Below are positions 19,552-30,209 of a stretch of 64,000 nucleotides of DNA, in pieces (position 1 is the stretch's first letter; each line of letters starts with the position of its first letter). The position numbers and the translations under genes are program-made. A model generated the notes under the pieces. That model was given only the letters and a program-made list of their open reading frames with translations. It was not told the origin of the DNA and made no database searches. The DNA comes from JARFQW01 sp963842955 (GTDB lineage: Bacteria; Pseudomonadota; Gammaproteobacteria; Steroidobacterales; XN24). The DNA is taken from positions 1-64,000 of the forward strand of contig CAWJIJ010000008.1 of assembly GCA_963842955.1 (NCBI GenBank), read 5' to 3'.

Positions 19552-21471
19552 TTGAACGATCTGGCCAAGAACATAATCCTCTGGGTTGTCATCGCCGTCG
19601 TGCTGTTGACTGTCTTCAACAGCTTCGGCACAAGTCCGCGTGGCAGCGCCGACCTTCCGTATTCAACCTTCCTGGAGCGCGTCGAAAATGGCGCGGTCGG
19701 CGAGGTGGTTTTCGAAGGTGACAACATCATCATCGGGACTACCCGGGATGGTGCGCGCTTTCGAACGGTTAGTCCGGAGACGGATAATAAGGCGCTGATA
19801 GGCGACCTCAAAGATGCGGGCGTCAGCTTCAGGGCCAGCCAGCCGCAGCGGCAGTCGTTCCTGATGCAGCTCTTTATCTCGTCTTTCCCGATACTGTTGC
19901 TGATCGCCGTCTGGATTTACTTCATGCGGCAGATGCAGGGCGGTGCCGGTGGACGGGGTGCGATGTCGTTTGGCAAGAGCCGCGCGCGGCTTCTCGGGGA
20001 AGATCAGGTCGCGGTAACTTTCTCTGACGTCGCCGGCGTGGAGGAAGCCAAGGAAGAGGTTCGCGAAATCGTGGACTTCCTGAAGGACCCGGCCAAGTTC
20101 CAGCGCCTGGGTGGCAAGATTCCGAAGGGGGTACTCATGGTGGGCTCCCCCGGCACGGGCAAGACCCTGCTGGCACGGGCAATTGCCGGAGAGGCAAAGG
20201 TTCCTTTCTTCACGATCTCCGGTTCGGATTTTGTCGAAATGTTCGTGGGCGTTGGTGCTTCCCGCGTTCGGGACATGTTCGAGCAGGCCAAGAAGCACGC
20301 CCCCTGCATCATCTTTATCGATGAAATCGACGCCGTCGGCCGTCACCGCGGCGCGGGCCTGGGCGGCGGCCATGACGAGCGGGAGCAGACCCTGAACCAG
20401 CTCCTGGTGGAGATGGACGGCTTCGAGGGCAACGAGGGCATCATCGTGATTGCCGCCACGAACCGGCCGGACGTTCTGGATCCGGCGCTCCTGAGGCCGG
20501 GCCGTTTCGACAGGCAGGTCGTGGTTCCCCTCCCGGACGTTCGCGGCCGAGAGCAGATTCTGAAGGTCCACATGCGCAAGGTGCCGATAGCCGACGACGT
20601 GCGGCCGGGGATTATTGCGCGCGGGACTCCGGGCTTTTCCGGAGCGGATCTGGCCAACCTGGTCAACGAGGCTGCGCTTTTCGCGGCGCGCGCCAATCGT
20701 CGCGTCGTGGGCATGGAAGAGTTCGAGCGGGCGAAGGACAAGATCATGATGGGGGCCGAGCGGCGGTCCATGGTCATGAGCGAGGAGGAAAAGCGCCTTA
20801 CCGCGTACCACGAGGCAGGTCACGCCATCGTCGGCCTGACGGTCCCGGACCACGACCCGGTTTACAAGGTCAGCATTATTCCTCGTGGAAGAGCCCTGGG
20901 TGTCACCATGTTCCTGCCCGAGGAGGACCGCTACAGCCACAGCAAGCGGCGCCTGGAGAGTCAGATCTCCAGCCTGTTCGGCGGGCGGATTGCCGAGGAG
21001 ATTATCTTCGGGCCCGAGGCGGTGACCACCGGTGCCTCCAACGACATCGAACGGGCGACCGACCTGGCGCGAAATATGGTCACGAAATGGGGCCTGTCCG
21101 AGCGTCTGGGCCCGCTGACCTACAGCGAAGAGGATGGCGAGATTTTCCTCGGACGCAGCGTCACCCAGCACAAGCAGATGTCCGACGGGACGGCTCATGC
21201 CATCGACGAGGAGATCCGTTCGATTATCGACACGAACTACCAGCGTGCCGAAGGTATCCTGCAGGAGCACCTCGACAAGCTGCACCTGATGTCCGAGGCG
21301 CTCATGAAGTACGAGACGATTGATGAGGGCCAGATCCGCGACATCATGGAGGGCCGGGAGCCCCGGCCGCCGAGCGACTGGAACGACACTGGCTCTGCCC
21401 CTGCGGGTCCCACCGGCTCCGCGCCTGCGGCCACTGAGCGTCCGATCGGGCGTCCTGCCGGGCAGCATTGA
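19552..21471 (+). CDS. ftsH: ATP-dependent zinc metalloprotease FtsH
   Basis: A 639-aa membrane-anchored AAA+ protease that degrades RpoH, LpxC-type regulators and misfolded membrane proteins. Two TM helices (IILWVVIAVVLLTVF and ISSFPILLLIAVWIYFM) flank a periplasmic loop. The AAA domain has Walker A GSPGTGKT, Walker B IIFIDEIDAVG and SRH residues in NRPDVLDPALLRPGRFDRQ. The zinc site is HEAGH. TTG at 19552 with CGGAG upstream gives the family-like LNDLAKNIILW start; a TTG at 19504 would add 16 residues. A strong terminator follows. Confidence 0.96.
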   Translation: MNDLAKNIILWVVIAVVLLTVFNSFGTSPRGSADLPYSTFLERVENGAVGEVVFEGDNIIIGTTRDGARFRTVSPETDNKALIGDLKDAGVSFRASQPQRQSFLMQLFISSFPILLLIAVWIYFMRQMQGGAGGRGAMSFGKSRARLLGEDQVAVTFSDVAGVEEAKEEVREIVDFLKDPAKFQRLGGKIPKGVLMVGSPGTGKTLLARAIAGEAKVPFFTISGSDFVEMFVGVGASRVRDMFEQAKKHAPCIIFIDEIDAVGRHRGAGLGGGHDEREQTLNQLLVEMDGFEGNEGIIVIAATNRPDVLDPALLRPGRFDRQVVVPLPDVRGREQILKVHMRKVPIADDVRPGIIARGTPGFSGADLANLVNEAALFAARANRRVVGMEEFERAKDKIMMGAERRSMVMSEEEKRLTAYHEAGHAIVGLTVPDHDPVYKVSIIPRGRALGVTMFLPEEDRYSHSKRRLESQISSLFGGRIAEEIIFGPEAVTTGASNDIERATDLARNMVTKWGLSERLGPLTYSEEDGEIFLGRSVTQHKQMSDGTAHAIDEEIRSIIDTNYQRAEGILQEHLDKLHLMSEALMKYETIDEGQIRDIMEGREPRPPSDWNDTGSAPAGPTGSAPAATERPIGRPAGQH

Positions 21472-21503
21472 TTTCGCGGCACACCAGCGAATGATCTGAA
21501 TCG

Positions 21504-21535
21504 AGAGGCAGGCCACGAGGCCTGCCTCTTTTTTT
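21504..21535 (+). terminator. Rho-independent terminator after ftsH
   Basis: An 11-bp perfect stem (AGAGGCAGGCC / GGCCTGCCTCT, ACGA loop) runs into seven T, 32 bp after the ftsH stop. It separates rlmE-ftsH from folP. Confidence 0.9.
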
Positions 21536-21609
21536 CCAAGGGCAGGGTCTTCACCGCGCTATATCGTTAACGGATAGCCGGCGGGGCCAACGTCGATGAG
21601 TGGCCGGGG

Positions 21610-22440
21610 ATGAACGACTGGATGAAGCCTTGGGCGGCGGGCGATCAGCCCGCGACAGTGATGGGTGTCCTCAATGTCACGCCGGACTCGTTTTCCGACG
21701 GCGGTGTCTACGCTCAGCCGGACGCGGCCCTCGCGGGTGCTCGCGACATGGCGGCGGCCGGAGCGGGGCTCATCGACGTCGGTGGGGAGTCCACGCGTCC
21801 CGGTGCGGATCACGTAAGCCTCGGCGATGAACTGGACCGGATTGTCCCCGTTGTGCAGGGCCTGGTCAGCCAGGTCTCGCTGCCTGTCTCCATCGACACC
21901 AGCAAGCCGGACGTCATGATGGCGGCGGTGGAAGCCGGCGCGGCGATGATTAATGATGTGCAGGCGCTGAGGTTGCCCGGCGCGGTGGAGGCCGCGGCGG
22001 CCTGCCGGGTCCCGGTATGCCTGATGCACATGCAGGGCCGCCCGCGGACCATGCAGGAGGCGCCGGTCTATGACGATGTGGTCGAGGACGTTTACCGGTT
22101 TCTGAGCGAACGGATCGAGGCGGCGGTCACCGGTGGCGTGCGCGAGGCGGACCTGGTGATCGATCCGGGATTCGGTTTCGGCAAGACCCTCGAGCACAAT
22201 CTGAGCCTGATGAAGCATCTGGGGCGATTTCAGAGCCTGGGCCGGCCGATCCTGGTGGGCGTATCGCGGAAATCCATGATCGGGACAGTGCTGGATCGCC
22301 CCGTGGGCGAGCGGCTTTTCGGCGGCCTGGCCCTCGCCGCGCTTGCGGTCGAGGCCGGAGCGTCGATAATTCGCGTTCACGACGTCGGGCCCACGGTGGA
22401 CCTCGTGCGTATGCTCGCTGCCGTCAGGGCGGCGCAATAG
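21610..22440 (+). CDS. folP: Dihydropteroate synthase
   Basis: A 276-aa TIM-barrel enzyme that joins p-aminobenzoate to dihydropterin pyrophosphate in folate synthesis; it is the sulfonamide target. Signature 1 is VMGVLNVTPDSFSDGG and signature 2 is GAGLIDVGGESTRPGA. Further active-site blocks are VSIDTSKPDVM, CLMHMQGRPRTMQ, DPGFGFGKTLEHN, VGVSRKSMIG and IIRVHDV. It is 10 nt upstream of glmM, the conserved ftsH-folP-glmM order. Confidence 0.97.
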   Translation: MNDWMKPWAAGDQPATVMGVLNVTPDSFSDGGVYAQPDAALAGARDMAAAGAGLIDVGGESTRPGADHVSLGDELDRIVPVVQGLVSQVSLPVSIDTSKPDVMMAAVEAGAAMINDVQALRLPGAVEAAAACRVPVCLMHMQGRPRTMQEAPVYDDVVEDVYRFLSERIEAAVTGGVREADLVIDPGFGFGKTLEHNLSLMKHLGRFQSLGRPILVGVSRKSMIGTVLDRPVGERLFGGLALAALAVEAGASIIRVHDVGPTVDLVRMLAAVRAAQ

Positions 22441-22450
22441 GAGAAGAATT

Positions 22451-23786
22451 TTGGGGCGGAAGTATTTCGGCACCGACGGGATCAGGGGGCACGTCGGAGA
22501 GTTTCCCCTGACCGTGGATTTCTCGCTGCGGCTGGCCAGCGCGGCGTCCCAGGTACTGGCGCCCGATGGCGGTACCGTCATTATCGGCAAGGACACGCGG
22601 CTTTCCGGCTACATGTTCGAGTCAGCCCTGGAGGCCGGTTTTGTTGCCTCGGGCGTTACCGTGCTGCTCGCCGGTCCGCTGCCCACGCCGGGCATCGCGT
22701 ATCTGGCGCGCCGGCTCAACGCGGATTTCGGCGTCGTCATCAGCGCGTCTCATAATCGTTATCATGACAACGGGATCAAGTTTTTCGGCGGCCTCGGGGA
22801 CAAGCTGTCCGATGAACTGGAGGAAGCCATCGAGGCGCGTCTGGACGATCCCGTGCTGACCCGCGAGTCGGTGGCCCTGGGGCGGGCCAAGCGGATCGAT
22901 AATGCACGGACCGATTATCAGTGGTTCTGCCAGAGCACCGTGCCGGAGGGGACGTCCTTCGACGGGCTCAAGGTGGTGGTGGACTGCGCCCACGGGGCTG
23001 GCTACAAGGTTGCGCCGCGCGTCCTCGCTGAACTCGGTGCGGAGATCATCCCGATCGGGTGTTCGCCCAACGGCCGGAATATCAACGATGGTTGCGGCTC
23101 CACCCACCCTGAACTGGTCCAGACCACCGTTTGCGGCGTGGGCGCAGATGTGGGAATTGCGCTGGATGGCGACGGTGACCGATGCGTTCTCGTCGACGAA
23201 AAGGGTGTCATCGTCGATGGCGACCGCATCCTCCACCTGCTCGCTGTGGCGGCCACGAACGCGGGGACTCTCGTAGGCCCGGTGGTGGGCACTGTCATGA
23301 GCAACCTGGGCCTCGAACAGTCGTTGACCGAACTGGGGATCGAATTTCTTCGGGCGCCGGTGGGCGACAGAAATGTGCTGAATATTCTCAAGGAAAAAGG
23401 CGGTCAACTAGGCGGCGAGACGTCGGGCCACATTATTAACCTGGCGGCGACGACCACCGGAGACGGGCTGGTCACCGCGCTGCAGGTGCTTACGGTGATG
23501 CAGGCTACCGGAAAGCCCTTGTCCGAGCTGGCCGGTGCCATGCCGTCCTTCCCGCAGGTGCTGGTGAATGTCCGCATGAATACCCGGCCGGACGTCGAAG
23601 CGGGAACCGGGGATAAGGGCCGCTGTCGAGAGCGTCGAGAAAGAACTCGGGGATCATGGCCGGGTCGTCCTTCGGCCTTCCGGGACCGAGCCCGTCGTCC
23701 GTGTCATGGTGGAGGGTCGGGACGCCGCCCAGATCGAACGTCTGGCTGGCGTGATCGCTGATGCGGTTACCGCGGCGGGGGTCTGA
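22451..23786 (+). CDS. glmM: Phosphoglucosamine mutase (frameshifted near 3' end in this sequence)
   Basis: GlmM converts glucosamine-6-P to glucosamine-1-P for peptidoglycan and LPS. The start is TTG at 22451 (MGRKYFGTDGIRG) with GGAGAAG upstream. The phosphoserine loop ISASHN has Ser at about residue 100, the metal loop is DGDGDR, and the sugar loop is GGETSGH. The last part (VESVEKELGDHG, the phosphate-binding RPSGTEPVVRVMVEG) is in another frame. Removing one G from GGG at 23617-23619 restores a 444-aa protein (E. coli 445) ending at 23786. Read without correction, the frame gives an unrelated basic tail. Confidence 0.94.
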
Positions 23787-23841
23787 GGGACCCGAGGGGC
23801 GCGGCGCGCCTCAGCGTCAAACAAACAGTAAGGGGAGCGTT

Positions 23842-24594
23842 ATGAGGCAGAAACTGGTTGCCGGGAACTGGAAAATGCAGGGGAGCCGGGAGATGGCCGA
23901 GGCGCTCGTCAGCGGGGTGACCGCTGGTGCCGGCGAATCGCCACCCTGCGCGATTGCGGTATGCCCGCCGTATCCGTATCTCGATGAAGTGGGCAAGCTG
24001 CTGGCGGGGACCCCGGTTGAACTGGGGGCGCAGAACCTGGCCGTTGAAGACGAGGGGGCGTATACCGGCGAAGTGGCTGGCGGCATGCTCGCCGACCTGG
24101 GTTGTCACTATGTCATCGTCGGCCATTCGGAACGCCGTGCGCTCTACGGGGAAGACGATGCGATGGTCGCGGCCAAGTTTCTGGCCGCCCAGCGTCATGG
24201 CCTCGTGCCGATCCTCTGTGTTGGGGAAACCCTCGAAGAGCGGGAATCCGGTGTGACCGAGGCCGTGGTTGGTCGCCAGCTCGAAGCGGTCATTTCAGCG
24301 GCCGGGGTCGGGGCCCTGGGGCAGGCGGTCATTGCCTATGAGCCCGTCTGGGCTATCGGCACCGGGCGCACGGCGAGCCCGGACCAGGCGCAGGAAGTTC
24401 ATGCGTTTACCCGTAGCCTAATCGCAAACAAGGATGCTAATATTGCCGATTCGGTTCAGGTGCTGTACGGCGGAAGTGTGAAGCCCGCCAATGCAGCCGA
24501 GATATTTTCCATGCCGGACGTAGACGGTGGCCTGATCGGCGGCGCTTCCCTGGAAGCGGAGTCATTTCTCGCCATTTGTGCTGCGTGCGGCTGA
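23842..24594 (+). CDS. tpiA: Triosephosphate isomerase
   Basis: A 250-aa glycolytic/gluconeogenic TIM-barrel enzyme interconverting DHAP and GAP. It has the N-terminal MRQKLVAGNWKMQG (catalytic Lys), the catalytic His region IVGHSERRALYGE, the catalytic Glu loop AYEPVWAIGTGRTASP and the phosphate loop YGGSVKPANA. The ATG at 23842 with AGGGGAG upstream is the clear start. It is followed by secG, an order conserved in proteobacteria. Confidence 0.97.
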   Translation: MRQKLVAGNWKMQGSREMAEALVSGVTAGAGESPPCAIAVCPPYPYLDEVGKLLAGTPVELGAQNLAVEDEGAYTGEVAGGMLADLGCHYVIVGHSERRALYGEDDAMVAAKFLAAQRHGLVPILCVGETLEERESGVTEAVVGRQLEAVISAAGVGALGQAVIAYEPVWAIGTGRTASPDQAQEVHAFTRSLIANKDANIADSVQVLYGGSVKPANAAEIFSMPDVDGGLIGGASLEAESFLAICAACG

Positions 24595-24626
24595 ACGGCA
24601 GACAGCCAAACATACGAAAACAGGTC

Positions 24627-25046
24627 ATGCTCAAGAGCGCTATTTCCGTCGCCCATGTCTTCATCGGCCTCGCCCTGATTGCCCTCGTGCTTCTGCAGCG
24701 AGGCAAGGGAGCAGAGGCAGGCGCTGCTTTTGGCGCCGGAGCCTCCGGCACCGTGTTCGGCTCGCGAGGGTCGGCGTCGTTTCTCAGCCGCACGACGGCT
24801 GTACTCGCCACGCTGTTCTTTGTCACCAGCCTGGTGCTGGCCTGGGCCTCGGGCCAGGTGGTGGCCCCGACAAGCGTGCTGGAGCGGGCTCCGGTAGTCG
24901 AAGAGACCGAGGGCACGGAGCTTCCAGGGCTGCTGCCGCTACCCGACGGTACGGATCTGCCGGCCCTGCCGGGCGAGGCAGGCGCCGAAATGACGGTGGA
25001 ACCGGAACCGGCCGCCGCCGAAGACGCGCCAGAGTCGGAGCGCTAA
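24627..25046 (+). CDS. secG: Preprotein translocase subunit SecG
   Basis: A 139-aa small subunit of the SecYEG channel. The two hydrophobic helices are VAHVFIGLALIALVLLQRG and VLATLFFVTSLVLAWAS, separated by the conserved GAGASGTVFGSRGSASFLSRTTA. The C-terminal half is acidic and Pro/Glu-rich, longer than in E. coli (110 aa) but typical of high-GC relatives. It sits between tpiA and tRNA-Leu, the common order. Confidence 0.93.
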   Translation: MLKSAISVAHVFIGLALIALVLLQRGKGAEAGAAFGAGASGTVFGSRGSASFLSRTTAVLATLFFVTSLVLAWASGQVVAPTSVLERAPVVEETEGTELPGLLPLPDGTDLPALPGEAGAEMTVEPEPAAAEDAPESER

Positions 25047-25056
25047 AAACCGAATT

Positions 25057-25141
25057 GCGGATGTGGTGGAATTGGTAGACACGCTGTCTTGAGGGGGCAG
25101 TGGCGAAAGCCGTGCCGGTTCGAGTCCGGCCATCCGCACCA
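25057..25141 (+). tRNA. leuU: tRNA-Leu (anticodon GAG)
   Basis: An 85-nt class II tRNA with the acceptor pair GCGGATG / CATCCGC and encoded ACCA. The D-loop block TGGTGGAATTGGTAGACACG is typical of tRNA-Leu. The anticodon stem CTGTC/GGCAG encloses TTGAGGG (GAG). There is a variable arm, then GGTTCGAGTCC. It reads CUC/CUU codons. The secG-leuU-nuoA position is conserved in gammaproteobacteria. Confidence 0.95.
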
Positions 25142-25514
25142 ATCTCGTTAGTCTGGGTTTGCTTGTGGCCGGTCGGGTCATTGGATGACCCCGTGACACC
25201 CGAGACCCCCTGAATGGCCAAGGGTAGATAATTCCCGTCGCCGACGAGTTCCTTCCAGCAGACTGCTGCGCGCCAGGAGCGATCTGTCGAGCGCATCAGC
25301 GTCCTTTCCGCCCGGGCCCGGGCTCTCTTCATTATCCACAGACAGTTGAGTTCCCCGCATGCTCGCGGGCTTGCCCCGCGGTGTCCCCCGGCCCGGTTCA
25401 ATAAGACCTTGTCGGTGCCGCCGGCCCCCCTGTTAGAATAGAGCAGACTGTCTGCCCGGAGGTGCCGCCACCAGGCATTCCTCGGATACCGCCAACGCGC
25501 TGATTGGGTCGAGC
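25142..25514 (+). other. Intergenic leader between tRNA-Leu and nuoA
   Basis: A 373-bp gap with no convincing gene on either strand. The antisense frame that spans it mainly shadows secG and the tRNA. It contains a candidate -35/-10 pair near 25409-25439. No clear intrinsic terminator with a T-run was seen after the tRNA, so read-through into nuo is possible. Confidence 0.6.
25409..25439 (+). promoter_or_regulatory. Candidate sigma-70 promoter for the nuo operon
   Basis: TTGTCG (25409-25414), a 19-bp spacer and TAGAAT (25434-25439) lie about 75 bp before the nuoA start. The -10 matches consensus at 5/6, the -35 at 4/6, and the spacer is slightly long. Confidence 0.4.
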
Positions 25515-25871
25515 ATGCTCGAAAACTATCTCCCTGTGCTGATCTTTCTCGGTATCGCGACCGCTCTTGGGGCGGTGCTTGTGTCCCTTGGGTTTGTTTT
25601 CGGACCGCGCCGGCCGGATTCGGAGAAACTGTCCCCCTACGAGTGCGGTTTCGAGGCCTTTGAGAGCGCCCGGATGAAGTTCGACGTCCGCTACTACCTG
25701 GTTGCGATTCTGTTCATTATCTTCGACCTGGAAATTGCCTTTCTCTTTCCCTGGGCCGTTTCCCTGGATGCCAGCGGGATGGCGGGCATGGCGGCTATGG
25801 CTGTCTTCCTGCTGATCCTTGTGGTCGGGTTCATCTACGAATGGAAGAAGGGGGCGCTGGAATGGGACTAG
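25515..25871 (+). CDS. nuoA: NADH-quinone oxidoreductase subunit A
   Basis: A 118-aa membrane subunit of complex I with three helices (YLPVLIFLGIATALGAVLVSLG, VAILFIIFDLEIAFLFPWAV, MAVFLLILVVGFIYEWKKG). It has the conserved SPYECGFEAFESARMKFDVRYYLVA loop with its Cys near the quinone chamber. It opens the 13-gene nuoA-N operon and overlaps nuoB by 10 nt. Confidence 0.97.
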   Translation: MLENYLPVLIFLGIATALGAVLVSLGFVFGPRRPDSEKLSPYECGFEAFESARMKFDVRYYLVAILFIIFDLEIAFLFPWAVSLDASGMAGMAAMAVFLLILVVGFIYEWKKGALEWD

Positions 25872-26377
25872 CGCAGGAGCCAGAGTCCGGCGAACTGCCG
25901 GAAATGCTCGGCAAGAGCCAGAGCCCCGGCATCATGACGACGACCGTCGATGCGGTGGTCAACTGGGCCCGCACCGGGTCCATGTGGCCGATGACATTCG
26001 GGCTTGCCTGCTGTGCGGTGGAAATGATGCATGCGGGAGCGGCCCGCTATGACCTGGACCGGTTCGGCGTGATTTTTCGGCCGAGCCCCCGGCAGTCGGA
26101 CGTGATGATCGTTGCCGGCACGCTGGTGAACAAGATGGCGCCCGCGCTGCGCAAGGTCTACGACCAGATGCCGGAGCCGCGTTGGGTGATCTCCATGGGC
26201 AGCTGCGCGAACGGGGGCGGTTACTATCATTACTCCTACGCGGTCGTGCGTGGGTGTGACCGGGTTGTCCCCGTAGATGTCTATGTGCCCGGCTGTCCCC
26301 CGACCGCCGAGGCGCTCCTGTACGGAATTCTTCAGCTCCAGAAGAAGATCCGTCGTACGAACACGATCGCTCGTTGA
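25862..26377 (+). CDS. nuoB: NADH-quinone oxidoreductase subunit B
   Basis: A 171-aa peripheral subunit carrying the terminal 4Fe-4S cluster N2, which passes electrons to quinone. Ligands are the vicinal cysteines in LACCAVEMMH, the Cys in MGSCANGGGYYHYSY and the last in YVPGCPPTAEALLYG. The ATG at 25862 overlaps the nuoA end and gives the family N-terminus. Confidence 0.97.
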   Translation: MGLAQEPESGELPEMLGKSQSPGIMTTTVDAVVNWARTGSMWPMTFGLACCAVEMMHAGAARYDLDRFGVIFRPSPRQSDVMIVAGTLVNKMAPALRKVYDQMPEPRWVISMGSCANGGGYYHYSYAVVRGCDRVVPVDVYVPGCPPTAEALLYGILQLQKKIRRTNTIAR

Positions 26378-26384
26378 GGGCCGC

Positions 26385-27071
26385 ATGAGCGACAAGATTC
26401 AAGCCCTGGCGGGGCTCCTGCACGAGCGGCTGGGGTATTCCGTCCAGGCGGTTGGCATCGCCAACTCCGAGTTGACGGTTGTGGTTCCGGCGGGCGGCCT
26501 GACCGCTGCCAGCCTGATCCTGAGAGACGATCCGGAACTCGCCTTCGACACGCTGATCGATCTTTGCGGCCTGGATTATCTCGGCTATGGCGGGGACCAG
26601 TGGAAGACCGAGCCCGCCACCATGACCGGATTCAGTCGCGGCGTTGCTGCCGCTGACGGCGAGGGTTACGGAACCGCGGACCGTCCCAATCGATTCGCCG
26701 TCGCGTATCACCTGCTCTCGGTGGAGCATAATCATCGGGTCCGTCTGCGCGTCTTTTGCGAGGATCCTGACTATCCGCGCCTGGAGTCGGTCGCAGAGAT
26801 CTGGCCTGCCGCTAACTGGTTCGAGCGTGAGGCCTTCGACCTGTTCGGGATTCTGTTCGACGGGCACCCGGACCTGCGCCGCCTGCTGACGGACTACGGT
26901 TTCGTTGGCCATCCGTTTCGCAAGGACTTTCCGCTGTCCGGACACGTGGAGGTCCGCTACGACCCTGAGCGTGGGCGTGTCGTCTACGAGCCGGTCAGTA
27001 TCGAGCCGCGGACCCTGGTGCCACGGGTGATTCGCGACGATGCGCGATATGCGGACGAGCAGGAGGGCTGA
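26385..27071 (+). CDS. nuoC: NADH-quinone oxidoreductase subunit C
   Basis: A 228-aa 30-kDa-type hydrophilic subunit. The conserved core includes FAVAYHLLSVEHNHRVRLRV, the WPAANWFEREAFDLFGILFDGHPDLRRLLTDYGF block and GHPFRKDFPLSGHVEVRYD. It is a separate gene from nuoD, unlike the fused nuoCD of Enterobacterales. ATG 26385 follows nuoB by 7 nt. Confidence 0.97.
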   Translation: MSDKIQALAGLLHERLGYSVQAVGIANSELTVVVPAGGLTAASLILRDDPELAFDTLIDLCGLDYLGYGGDQWKTEPATMTGFSRGVAAADGEGYGTADRPNRFAVAYHLLSVEHNHRVRLRVFCEDPDYPRLESVAEIWPAANWFEREAFDLFGILFDGHPDLRRLLTDYGFVGHPFRKDFPLSGHVEVRYDPERGRVVYEPVSIEPRTLVPRVIRDDARYADEQEG

Positions 27072-27075
27072 CCGG

Positions 27076-28329
27076 ATGGCGGAAATTCAGAATTTCACCA
27101 TGAACTTCGGCCCCCAGCACCCGGCGGCCCATGGCGTTCTGCGCCTGGTGCTGGAGATGGACGGCGAGGTCATCACCAAGGCCGATCCGCACGTCGGCCT
27201 TCTGCATCGGGGCACGGAGAAGCTCGCTGAGAGCAAGCCCTACAACCAGAGCATCGGCTACATGGACCGTCTCGACTACGTGTCCATGATGTGCAACGAG
27301 CATGGCTACGTGCTGGCCATCGAAAAGCTGCTGAATGTCGAAGTGCCTCTGCGGGCGCAGTACATCCGCGTGATGTTCGACGAGATCACGCGGATCCTGA
27401 ACCACCTGATGTGGCTTGGCGCGCACGGCCTGGATATCGGCGCAATGACCATGTTCCTTTACTGCTTCCGCGAGCGTGAAGACCTGATGGACTGTTACGA
27501 GGCGGTTTCCGGTACGCGCATGCACGCGACGTATTACCGGCCCGGGGGAGTGTATCGGGATCTCCCGGAGCAAATGCCGCGCCACGAGTACTCGAAGTTT
27601 CGCAGCCGAAAGGGCGTGGACAGGCTGAACGAGAACCGCGAGGGCAGCCTGCTGGACTTCGTTGACGCCTTTGCCGATGCGTTTCCCGCACGGGTAGACG
27701 AGTACGAGACGCTGCTCACCGACAACCGGATCTGGAAGCAGCGCACGGTCAATATCGGCGTCGTGACCCCCGAACGGGCCAAGGCGCTGGGCTTTACCGG
27801 GCCCATGATCCGCGGATCTGGCGTGGCCTGGGATCTGCGCAAGAAGCAGCCCTACGAGGTTTATGGTCAGCTGGACTTCGACATTCCCGTGGGCACCAAC
27901 GGCGACTGCTATGACCGTTACCTGGTCCGGGTGGAAGAGCTTCGGCAGTCGGCGAGAATCATCAAGCAATGCGTTGCCTGGCTCCGGGAGAACCCGGGCC
28001 CGGTGATGGTTGACGATCACAAGATCACGCCGCCGGACCGGGTGGAAATGAAAGGGGACATGGAGTCCCTCATCCATCATTTCAAGCTGTTCACAGAGGG
28101 TTATTGCGTGCCCGAAGGCGAGGCTTATGCTGCCGTCGAGCATCCCAAGGGCGAGTTCGGCGTCTACCTGGTTTCCGACGGCGCCAACAAGCCGTTCAGG
28201 CTCAAGGTTCGTGCGCCGGGTTTCTCCCACATGGCGGCCATGGACGAAATGGTTCGCGGCCACATGCTGGCAGACGTCGTAGCGGTAATCGGCACCATGG
28301 ACGTGGTTTTTGGCGAGATCGATCGATGA
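27076..28329 (+). CDS. nuoD: NADH-quinone oxidoreductase subunit D
   Basis: A 417-aa 49-kDa-type subunit that forms the quinone-binding site with NuoB. It begins MAEIQNFTMNFGPQHPAAHGVLRL and has the DPHVGLLHRGTEKL and YNQSIGYMDRLDYVSMM quinone-site motifs. The hydrogenase-like C-terminus ends DVVAVIGTMDVVFGEIDR. ATG 27076 is 4 nt after the nuoC stop; its stop overlaps nuoE (ATGA). Confidence 0.97.
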   Translation: MAEIQNFTMNFGPQHPAAHGVLRLVLEMDGEVITKADPHVGLLHRGTEKLAESKPYNQSIGYMDRLDYVSMMCNEHGYVLAIEKLLNVEVPLRAQYIRVMFDEITRILNHLMWLGAHGLDIGAMTMFLYCFREREDLMDCYEAVSGTRMHATYYRPGGVYRDLPEQMPRHEYSKFRSRKGVDRLNENREGSLLDFVDAFADAFPARVDEYETLLTDNRIWKQRTVNIGVVTPERAKALGFTGPMIRGSGVAWDLRKKQPYEVYGQLDFDIPVGTNGDCYDRYLVRVEELRQSARIIKQCVAWLRENPGPVMVDDHKITPPDRVEMKGDMESLIHHFKLFTEGYCVPEGEAYAAVEHPKGEFGVYLVSDGANKPFRLKVRAPGFSHMAAMDEMVRGHMLADVVAVIGTMDVVFGEIDR

Positions 28330-28865
28330 CCGACACTTCCGACAACACCGTCTCACGGGACAGGCCCGGCGTTTCGCCGGCATCCGTGACGCTTTCCGCG
28401 CATGCCCGGGAGGTGATCGACGGGTGGCTGACACGCTTTCCTTCGGATCGCGGCAGGTCAGCGATCATCGCCGCGCTCCGGGTGGTCCAGCACGAGAACG
28501 ACGGTTACCTGACGCCGGCGTTGATGGACGCAGTGGCGACGTACCTGGATCTGCCCAGGGTGCAGGTCTATGAAGTTGCCACGTTCTATTCGATGTTCGA
28601 GACCACGCCGGTCGGCCGCCACCACGTGTCGGTGTGCACGAACGTGTCCTGCATGCTGCGCGGTGGCGAAGATCTCCTGGCCCACCTCGAGAACAAGCTG
28701 GGTATTCGGGTGGGGGAGAGCACGCCGGACGGGCGGATCTTTCTCAAGCGCGAAGAGGAGTGTCTCGCGGCCTGCTGCGGGGCACCCATGATGATGGTGG
28801 ACCACATCTACTACGAGCACCTGACGGAAGAGGCGGTGGATCGGATTATCGAGGAGCTGGACTGA
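28326..28865 (+). CDS. nuoE: NADH-quinone oxidoreductase subunit E
   Basis: A 179-aa thioredoxin-like 24-kDa-type subunit binding 2Fe-2S cluster N1a. The four ligands are in CTNVSC (first pair) and EECLAACCGAP (second pair). The N-terminal helical bundle includes VLQHENDGYL-like VVQHENDGYLTPALMDAVATYL. The ATG at 28326 overlaps the nuoD stop. Confidence 0.96.
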   Translation: MTDTSDNTVSRDRPGVSPASVTLSAHAREVIDGWLTRFPSDRGRSAIIAALRVVQHENDGYLTPALMDAVATYLDLPRVQVYEVATFYSMFETTPVGRHHVSVCTNVSCMLRGGEDLLAHLENKLGIRVGESTPDGRIFLKREEECLAACCGAPMMMVDHIYYEHLTEEAVDRIIEELD

Positions 28866-28866
28866 C

Positions 28867-30186
<1,320 letters not shown>

Positions 30187-30209
30187 GGCGGTCCGGAATC
30201 GGGAAGTAT